This document shows, piece by piece, positions 6,671 through 10,904 of a stretch of 10,904 bases of DNA. The position numbers and the translations under genes are program-made. The notes under the pieces were generated by a model. The model was not told the DNA's origin. It did no database searches and was given only the letters and a program-made list of their open reading frames with translations. The first letter of the stretch is position 1. Each line of letters begins with the position of its first letter. This DNA comes from Bacillota bacterium (GTDB taxonomy: Bacteria > Bacillota_B > Desulfitobacteriia > Desulfitobacteriales > Desulfitobacteriaceae): contig JAJYAS010000037.1 of assembly GCA_021779415.1 (NCBI GenBank), positions 950 through 11,853 on the forward strand, read 5' to 3'.

Positions 6671-6976
6671 TTAACTCATGCTTTGCATGAGCCAGAAATA
6701 CTCAAACAGTAGAATCAACAGATTAATTCCCACCAAAGTCAATAAATTTTTCAACCAATCCTTAGGGTATCTCCAGTAATAAAACAGCACGTTAAAAGTG
6801 ACAAGGAAACTTGAGCAAATAAGCCAACGCCAATAAAGCCCTGAATCCTGTGAGAATAAATGGATAAACCACAAAATAGGCAAGTACAAAAAGACGCTCA
6901 TAAATGTAATCATGCTATAACCAATCATGCGGCGCAGGTCATTCTCATCTGGCTTGGCTTTGCCCACAGTCATCAT
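6671..6976 (-). CDS. Small three-helix membrane protein of unknown function
   Basis: This is a 101-residue protein that I do not recognise. After a charged start (KAKPDENDLRR, about 6-16) it has three hydrophobic helices at roughly 22-41, 49-67 and 77-97, rich in Trp, Tyr and Phe. It carries a single cysteine at 54. Short charged links (RYPKDWLKN at 69-77) suggest a compact integral membrane protein. Two ATG codons in tandem (6976 and 6973) both fit; the upstream GGGG is a weak ribosome binding site. A TATAAT preceded by TGC (7001-7009) 25 bases upstream is a plausible extended -10 promoter. A 7-bp hairpin (6675-6691) covers its last codons. It shares no visible similarity with the neighbouring 105-residue membrane protein. 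Reality as a gene is likely, function unknown. Confidence 0.6.
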   Translation of the reverse strand: MMTVGKAKPDENDLRRMIGYSMITFMSVFLYLPILWFIHLFSQDSGLYWRWLICSSFLVTFNVLFYYWRYPKDWLKNLLTLVGINLLILLFEYFWLMQSMS

Positions 6977-7000
6977 CCCCAGTCAGATTTTTTATACCCA

Positions 7001-7009
7001 ATTATAGCA
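7001..7009 (-). promoter_or_regulatory. Extended -10 promoter candidate for the 101-residue membrane protein
   Basis: The minus strand reads TGCTATAAT, the TGn extended -10 form, with no recognisable -35. Its place just before the gene supports it. Confidence 0.45.
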
Positions 7010-7053
7010 TGCTTTAACCTTTAGGGAGTACTTTCTTCTTTTGTTTAGATTTC

Positions 7054-7067
7054 AGAATTGCAATTCT
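7054..7067. repeat. 14-base perfect palindrome
   Basis: AGAATTGCAATTCT is self-complementary with no spacer. It lies 9 bases beyond the stop of the 105-residue membrane protein. It lacks a T-run, so it is a poor terminator; a protein-binding site or chance are both possible. Confidence 0.3.
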
Positions 7068-7076
7068 AAATTGTTA

Positions 7077-7394
7077 TCATGATTGGAACACCCTAATTAA
7101 AGTAATACAAGTCCAGGATAATAACATATAACCTAGAAAAGATTTTACAGACTTGCTTCCCTTAGCAACAACTAGGTCAGAACAGGTGATTAATCCAACT
7201 ACCGTTAACATTGCATTGGTTAAAACATACATAGTGTAATTAGATAATGAATCATACCTGATGCAGAGTGCAATTAGGTCAAGTAGCGAGAGCATGACTA
7301 TGGATAATGATAGCGTAGTGATAAGCGTTGTCCATTTTGTCCTTGTTTCTGGATTGACGGTTACCCCTAAAGAACCGATTCTTGAAATTGACAT
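7077..7394 (-). CDS. Small three-helix membrane protein of unknown function
   Basis: This is a 105-residue protein of no family I can name. An N-terminal polar segment (1-21, with RIGSLGVTVNPETRTK) precedes three hydrophobic helices at about 23-45, 54-76 and 86-103. It has cysteines at 44, 71 and 96, one in or near each helix. The start is ATG with an AGAAGGA ribosome binding site 7 bases upstream, which is good support for a real gene. It lies alone on the minus strand, about 100 bases before the 101-residue membrane protein and with its own leader, so an operon is not evident. A TGCTATAGT extended -10 candidate is at 7463-7471. Function unknown. Confidence 0.6.
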   Translation of the reverse strand: MSISRIGSLGVTVNPETRTKWTTLITTLSLSIVMLSLLDLIALCIRYDSLSNYTMYVLTNAMLTVVGLITCSDLVVAKGSKSVKSFLGYMLLSWTCITLIRVFQS

Positions 7395-7462
7395 CTTGAA
7401 TTCCTTCTTTCGTTAGTTCTTAAGGCGACATACTCTATTAGGTCCTAGATCACATTGGTACC

Positions 7463-7471
7463 ACTATAGCA
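7463..7471 (-). promoter_or_regulatory. Extended -10 promoter candidate for the 105-residue membrane protein
   Basis: The minus strand reads TGCTATAGT about 70 bases before the ATG, without a fitting -35. It has the same form as the candidate in front of the 101-residue gene. Confidence 0.3.
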
Positions 7472-7546
7472 CTGCACTTAGACAAATTATTGTTGCGACC
7501 TTTTGATGGTTATATATAAGCCGTGAGAATAGTTATAAATAGGAAA

Positions 7547-7568
7547 AGGCGACTTATTATAGTCGCCT
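7547..7568 (-). terminator. Terminator of the secreted DUF5667-type gene
   Basis: A perfect 8-bp stem AGGCGACT / AGTCGCCT closes a 6-base loop. On the minus strand it is followed by TTTCC. It lies 45 bases after the stop of the secreted protein gene. Confidence 0.65.
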
Positions 7569-7604
7569 AATAGTTATTGTCCTAATAAATATCATCCTAA
7601 TAGT
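7566..7604. repeat. Three short imperfect repeats
   Basis: CCTAATAGTT, CCTAATAAAT and CCTAATAGTT start at 7566, 7581 and 7595, a period of 14-15 bases. The first overlaps the terminator stem. Meaning unknown; low-complexity AT-rich drift is the simplest reading. Confidence 0.4.
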
Positions 7605-7612
7605 TCGTCAAA

Positions 7613-8734
7613 TTATCTATCCCGATGATTGCCCTCTTTTTCTCTCCCCTTGTCATTTCTGTCCTCAGCATGTTTGAGCATGCCTTCTTTATTTTGTTCA
7701 GTTGACCGGGTGACAGTTGGCGCCGTTGGCGCATTAGCTGGGGCAACTGTTACAGGAGTTGGCTGACTTTGGGGCGTGGATTGAGCTTGTGGAGTCGGGG
7801 TTTGGCTTTGTTGGCTTTCTTGTTCTTCGTTTTGGTCTCCTTGGTCCTCAACGGAGATCTTTTCCGCCTTCAAGGACTTCTTGAACTCTTCTAGAGCACG
7901 TTTGGCTTGCTTCTCTAACGTTTTAGTATCTGTTACCGCTGTTACTGGAGTTACCGGAGCTACTGGCGTTACCGTCGTTGAATCTGGAGTAATCACAGGA
8001 GTTGTTGTCGACGGTGTCGGCGTTGTATTTGTTGGGGTCGTTGTTGGAGGAACCTTTGCATCCTCCTTCTCCATCTTCGTGACAGCCTTCTCCATAGAGC
8101 GCACAACATTAAGTGCTAGTTTTTGGGCAGCTTGAGGAGGAAGTTTATCCAACAAACTGCTCAGAACCTGAATATTATTGGTATTAACCTTAGAAAGGGC
8201 TACGACAAGGTTTTTAGCCGCTTCCGAGTTAGGGTCTGTAACTTGAGTAAGAAATTCTTGCGCACTGGTAATCTTATCTGTGTACTTGTTTAAAGCAACC
8301 TGTGCCTCATCGGCTTTATTCTCCTTCATCAGCTTTTGGGCTTCTGCCAAGTTAGCCAGTGCATGTTGTTCACTTAATTCAGCCTTTCGCACTGGATCAA
8401 ACGTCAGCATAAGCTGGAGTTTTCCGATAAGATCGGTAAACCAGTTGGCTGGAGTAACTGTGCTGCCACTTGAATCGACAACAGGTGCCGTAATAGCCGA
8501 GGTGGTTGTGGTTGGAGTTGGAGTTGAGCTCGTTGTCGCTGTCGTCGTGTCAGAGGTCGTTGTTGCTGGGGTAACAGTAACTGGCACGCTTGTATCCACC
8601 ACCGGAGTGGATGTAGTTGTTGGGGATGAGGTCGCCGTATCAGCCAAAGTTAATGTCGTACTCAGAGGGAGTGCCAATAACGTAACCGCTACACCAATTG
8701 CGAACTTTTTCTTCATCTCATTCATCATATTCAT
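7613..8734 (-). CDS. Secreted Thr/Pro-rich protein with a DUF5667-type helical domain
   Basis: This is a 373-residue exported protein without cysteine. A signal peptide (about 1-31: KKK, then a hydrophobic core, cleavage near TLA-D) is followed by a Thr/Ser/Pro-rich stretch (33-95). A helical domain (about 100-225) contains LTFDPVRKAELSEQHALANLAEAQKLM, split here as LTFDPVRKAEL at 110-120 and LAEAQKLM at 129-136; this pattern is what I recognise as DUF5667, of unknown function. A second Thr/Pro/Val linker (229-270) leads to a short charged helix (271-295), then a Gln/Pro-rich region and a very charged tail. The low-complexity linkers suggest a protein that spans or sits at the cell wall. The start is the first of three ATGs near an AGAGGAG site only 4 bases away; the ATG at 8728 is an alternative. 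It has its own terminator. Confidence 0.8.
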   Translation of the reverse strand: MNMMNEMKKKFAIGVAVTLLALPLSTTLTLADTATSSPTTTSTPVVDTSVPVTVTPATTTSDTTTATTSSTPTPTTTTSAITAPVVDSSGSTVTPANWFTDLIGKLQLMLTFDPVRKAELSEQHALANLAEAQKLMKENKADEAQVALNKYTDKITSAQEFLTQVTDPNSEAAKNLVVALSKVNTNNIQVLSSLLDKLPPQAAQKLALNVVRSMEKAVTKMEKEDAKVPPTTTPTNTTPTPSTTTPVITPDSTTVTPVAPVTPVTAVTDTKTLEKQAKRALEEFKKSLKAEKISVEDQGDQNEEQESQQSQTPTPQAQSTPQSQPTPVTVAPANAPTAPTVTRSTEQNKEGMLKHAEDRNDKGREKEGNHRDR

Positions 8735-8902
8735 TGTTCTCCTCTTTCCTTTACCAGCCGTTCACTAGATGCAACGACCTTTATGTTGTGAACTAGTTTG
8801 GGTTTGTTTAACCCTTACATACTATCTTTACGAGCCAAGCCTTATTTTTGAGGGGGTCCCACAGTATTCAAATACACATTTGGCAAAATTATAATTAGAT
8901 CT

Positions 8903-8938
8903 TTACTTTATCCAAGGTCATGTTAAAGTAAGAACATG
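8903..8938. promoter_or_regulatory. Two overlapping inverted repeats upstream of the PgaB-like gene
   Basis: TTACTTTA (8903-8910) and TAAAGTAA (8924-8931) form one dyad with a 13-base spacer. CATGTT (8919-8924) and AACATG (8933-8938) form a second with an 8-base spacer. The right arm of the first lies in the loop of the second, so the two hairpins exclude each other. They end 7 bases before the ribosome binding site and could be an operator or an RNA switch. Confidence 0.35.
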
Positions 8939-8959
8939 GATTAAAAGAGGAGGTGGTTC

Positions 8960-9910
8960 TTGATTTTAAAATACAAATTCCAGTTTCGTTTTATTGTAGG
9001 GTTGATCGCCATTGCTTTGCTTATTGGTCTGATTGCTGTCATTCAGCTTGTTATACCCCTCAATTACACCCAACAAATCGTCATCCTAACCTATCACCGG
9101 GTCAGCGATCACATGCCCAATCCCTGGGACAGTCGCGAAACCGTCACTCCCCAACAATTTCGCCAACATCTTGAATTTTTAAAAGACCACAACTTCCATG
9201 TCTTGGCCCTTGACGACGCTTTAACGACTTTACAAGATCCTCAGAAAGCTATTCTGCCTAACTCTGTCGTCCTTACCTTCGACGACGGGGACCGAACCTT
9301 TGCTGAAAACGCCGTACCCATCTTAAGAGATTTCCAGTACCCCAGCACGGAATTCATCCTAGGTAAAGCGTCCCTATTCTCAAAAAAGGACTATCTTTCG
9401 TGGCCGGAAATCAACCTTCTTGCCCAACAGCCTCATATCACCTTTCATTCCCATACGTTTAATGCTCATGCGACCACACAAGCCGAAGGTAAAACCTACT
9501 TTGCGACAGATCCCCTATATTTACCCAAAGATCATCGAATGGAATCGCAATCAGACTACCAGGTCCGAATTCTTCATGATTTCAAACAAGAGCAAGCTCT
9601 TTTCCAAAAGTACCTGGGCAGAAACGATAACGTGATTGCACTACCCTATGGTCATGCTACGCCGTCGTTTATTTCGCTCGCCCAAAAATCTGGTTATTCC
9701 TACGTACTAACCCAAGATCGAACCCAAGCCAATTATCACGGAGTAGATCCCACTCACATCTTCCGCCTCGACGTAGGAAATCGGATCACAGATTCTAGCA
9801 GGCTTTCTCTCCTCCTCAAAGGACTGACATCTTCCGGCCCGTTGCACGCTATTTTTTGGCTTAAGGTTAAGTACAATCAAATTCTCTTTGACCTTAAACC
9901 ACAATTTTAG
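8960..9910 (+). CDS. IcaB/PgaB-like membrane-anchored polysaccharide deacetylase
   Basis: This is a 316-residue NodB-fold deacetylase of the kind that removes acetyl groups from poly-beta-1,6-GlcNAc or related surface glycans. One N-terminal helix (about 9-33) anchors it outside the membrane. Characteristic motifs are LTYHRV (43-48), as in IcaB/PgaB, TFDDGD (106-111) with the catalytic and metal-binding Asp pair D108/D109, H165-T-F-N-A-H170 for the metal histidines, and ALPYG (227-231). The catalytic set appears complete. The start is TTG with a strong GGAGGTG site about 5 bases upstream. A GTG seven bases earlier opens a different frame and is not used. It stands alone: no IcaA/PgaC-type synthase lies in the window, so the polymer it acts on must be made elsewhere. 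It shares a terminator with the convergent TVP38 gene. Confidence 0.88.
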   Translation: MILKYKFQFRFIVGLIAIALLIGLIAVIQLVIPLNYTQQIVILTYHRVSDHMPNPWDSRETVTPQQFRQHLEFLKDHNFHVLALDDALTTLQDPQKAILPNSVVLTFDDGDRTFAENAVPILRDFQYPSTEFILGKASLFSKKDYLSWPEINLLAQQPHITFHSHTFNAHATTQAEGKTYFATDPLYLPKDHRMESQSDYQVRILHDFKQEQALFQKYLGRNDNVIALPYGHATPSFISLAQKSGYSYVLTQDRTQANYHGVDPTHIFRLDVGNRITDSSRLSLLLKGLTSSGPLHAIFWLKVKYNQILFDLKPQF

Positions 9911-9932
9911 ATCACAGTATCATAAACTCTTA

Positions 9933-9980
9933 AAAAGTCTTCCCATTCTATTCTCCGAGAGAACGATTGGGAAGACTTTT
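9933..9980. terminator. Bidirectional terminator between convergent genes
   Basis: A perfect 13-bp stem AAAAGTCTTCCCA / TGGGAAGACTTTT carries an inner TTCTC/GAGAA stem in its loop. Both strands end in T-runs, so it serves the deacetylase (plus) and the TVP38 gene (minus). Confidence 0.9.
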
Positions 9981-10031
9981 CTTATAGATGACCAATGTTT
10001 ATCCATGTTCCACTTTAGCTGAACGAGTTTA

Positions 10032-10685
10032 CTATTGTACTCGGCGTTTGTTGAGAAGATATCCCGTACTCCAGAAAGCAATAAGGGCTACAGCACCCAA
10101 AACGAGCCAGATCCATGTTTCCCGGGCGACCCCTAAAAATACGAGCGCAGTTCCAAGATAGTAAGGAATCATGGATAAAGCAGCGGTCCAAAGATACGTC
10201 CAGAGCTTCATAGAAGGCATTGCACCCGCTATGTAATTGACGGCAAAGGCTGGAATGGGGAGTAATCGGGCCACTAATAACCCTAGCGACCCTTTACCCT
10301 TAACCCAATGATCAACGACGTTAAACCGTTCCGGCGATATGAGCTTTTGCATCAACGTCTGCCCATAGAATCGTACGATTATAAAGATAACCAACGCACT
10401 GAGCGTAGAACCCAACCACGCAAAGAAAATCCCCTCATAAATGCCGTAGATTTTCAAGAACAAAACCACCAACCCCTCAGAGGGTATAGGCGTCATACAG
10501 AGGGCTGTCATTAGTAAGATGGCAAAAACGACTCCCATCGCTCCCCAGGCCTGAATAACCACGGAAATTTCATTCCGTCGATCAAAGTAGAAAAACGCTG
10601 CAATAAGTATAACAAAGGCAACGATTATTACGCCTGTCCATCCATACTTGAGCAAATTATGTTTGTTCCTCGTCGTCTGAGCCAT
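10032..10685 (-). CDS. TVP38/TMEM64 family membrane protein (DedA/VTT superfamily)
   Basis: This is a 217-residue integral membrane protein with five to six hydrophobic helices (about 15-34, 48-65, 71-82, 85-106, 165-186 and 190-210). VTT-type marks are the re-entrant segment with TPIPSEGL (65-72), the IYGIYEG turn (79-85) followed by a GS-containing helix ending VRFYG, and the second re-entrant segment ARLLPIPAFAVNYIAGAMP (139-157) with the conserved Arg-Pro pair. Members of this superfamily act as lipid scramblases or transporters, for example in undecaprenyl-phosphate recycling by DedA-type proteins; the substrate of this one is not known. The start is ATG with a GGGGAG site 8 bases upstream. 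It is a single gene between a tRNA-His terminator and a shared bidirectional terminator. A TATAAT lies at 10781-10786. Confidence 0.9.
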   Translation of the reverse strand: MAQTTRNKHNLLKYGWTGVIIVAFVILIAAFFYFDRRNEISVVIQAWGAMGVVFAILLMTALCMTPIPSEGLVVLFLKIYGIYEGIFFAWLGSTLSALVIFIIVRFYGQTLMQKLISPERFNVVDHWVKGKGSLGLLVARLLPIPAFAVNYIAGAMPSMKLWTYLWTAALSMIPYYLGTALVFLGVARETWIWLVLGAVALIAFWSTGYLLNKRRVQ

Positions 10686-10780
10686 CGGTCATTCTCCCCT
10701 TTTCGTTTCATCGCCTCAATAAGAAACCTGCTTGCTATGTATCGTCTCCCAACCTTCACTGGGTTATTTATCGCAAATTT

Positions 10781-10786
10781 ATTATA
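10781..10786 (-). promoter_or_regulatory. -10 box candidate for the TVP38 gene
   Basis: A perfect TATAAT on the minus strand lies about 95 bases before the ATG and just after the tRNA-His terminator. No good -35 is seen at 16-18 bases. Confidence 0.4.
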
Positions 10787-10806
10787 CCCTATTCGGCAAA
10801 AACAAA

Positions 10807-10832
10807 AGCACTAAGAACGACGTCTTAGTGCT
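10807..10832 (-). terminator. Terminator of tRNA-His
   Basis: A perfect 10-bp stem AGCACTAAGA / TCTTAGTGCT closes a 6-base loop. On the minus strand it is followed by TTTGTTTT. It lies 12 bases after the tRNA-His 3' end. Confidence 0.85.
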
Positions 10833-10844
10833 ACATTTACATTA

Positions 10845-10904
10845 TGGGGTGGGTGATGGGGCTTGAACCCACGAATGCCGGAGCCACAACCCGGTGCGTT
10901 AACC
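10845..10904 (-). tRNA. tRNA-His (anticodon GUG), 5' end outside the window
   Basis: The 3' part of a tRNA is visible: the end of the D arm, an anticodon stem CCGGG / TCCGG around loop TTGTGGC with anticodon GTG (plus-strand 10885-10887), and T arm GTGGG-TTCAAGC-CCCAT. The acceptor strand CACCCAC has discriminator C and encoded CCA at 10845-10847. The C73 discriminator, which pairs with G-1, is the hallmark of histidine tRNAs. About 15-18 bases at the 5' end are missing because of the window edge. Confidence 0.95.

Noticed and set aside
6569..7480. Shared ACCACTATA words near 6578 and 7460
   Set aside because: A single 9-base match in AT-rich DNA; the flanks do not align, so it is not a repeat family or att pair.
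7881..8135. Plus-strand open frame of 84 codons opposite the secreted protein
   Set aside because: Same cause: low-complexity coding on the other strand leaves few stops.
8280..8768. Plus-strand open frame of 162 codons opposite the secreted protein
   Set aside because: Its Val/Gly-rich translation is the mirror of the Thr/Pro codons on the minus strand, no ribosome binding site is present, and the minus-strand gene has signal peptide, domain and terminator.
8735..8959. Imperfect inverted repeat near 8763-8797 in the leader of the secreted protein gene
   Set aside because: The arms pair only in two short blocks (ACTAG and CAAC) with an unpaired middle, too weak to call a regulatory hairpin.
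8953..9174. Plus-strand frame starting at GTG 8953
   Set aside because: It overlaps the PgaB-like gene in another frame, its start lies inside the Shine-Dalgarno, and the translation has no protein-like features.
1..10904. CRISPR array, insertion sequence, prophage or toxin-antitoxin module
   Set aside because: No regularly spaced repeats, transposase or integrase motifs, terminal inverted repeats with target duplications, or small overlapping toxin-antitoxin gene pair were seen on either strand.

Overview
This window looks like chromosomal DNA from a low-to-mid-GC, endospore-forming Firmicute of the class Clostridia. The protein flavour is closest to Desulfosporosinus/Desulfitobacterium-type Peptococcales. 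The grounds are AGGAGG-type ribosome binding sites, frequent TTG/GTG starts, tRNA genes with encoded CCA, a ClpX/trigger-factor pair, a DUF421 (YetF-type) + DUF4363 gene pair and a DUF5667 secreted protein. The genus is an inference from protein style, not a database result.

Layout. (1) 1-1799, minus strand: trigger factor (tig, TTG start) followed after 42 bases by clpX, which runs off the left edge. No clpP lies between them. (2) 2131-4576, minus strand: a two-gene envelope operon. A UgtP/MGDG-synthase-like glycosyltransferase comes first, then a membrane-anchored NodB polysaccharide deacetylase with a C-terminal extension of roughly 185 residues. A clear sigma-A-like promoter lies at 4707-4735 and a hairpin terminator at 1956-1983. 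(3) 4824-5906, plus strand, divergent from (2): DUF421 membrane protein and DUF4363 protein, translationally coupled. (4) 6024-6106: tRNA-Leu(UAG) with its own promoter and terminator. It converges on tRNA-Gln(UUG) at 6493-6567 on the minus strand, also with promoter and terminator. (5) 6671-7394, minus strand: two unrecognised three-helix membrane proteins of about 100 residues. (6) 7613-8734, minus strand: a secreted Thr/Pro-rich DUF5667-type protein. (7) 8960-9910, plus strand: a membrane-anchored IcaB/PgaB-like deacetylase that shares a bidirectional terminator with (8) 10032-10685, minus strand, a TVP38/TMEM64 membrane protein. (9) 10845-10904: 3' part of tRNA-His(GTG), minus strand, with its terminator at 10807-10832.

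How it fits together. Region 1 is cytosolic protein folding and quality control. Most of the rest concerns the cell envelope: a lipid- or wall-directed glycosyltransferase, two different NodB-fold deacetylases, a secreted low-complexity protein and several integral membrane proteins. No transposase, integrase, phage gene, CRISPR array or toxin-antitoxin module was recognised. I did not find a clearly new multi-gene system. The best leads are the glycosyltransferase/two-domain deacetylase operon, the missing clpP, the overlapping dyads before the PgaB-like gene, and the orphan small membrane proteins between tRNA genes.
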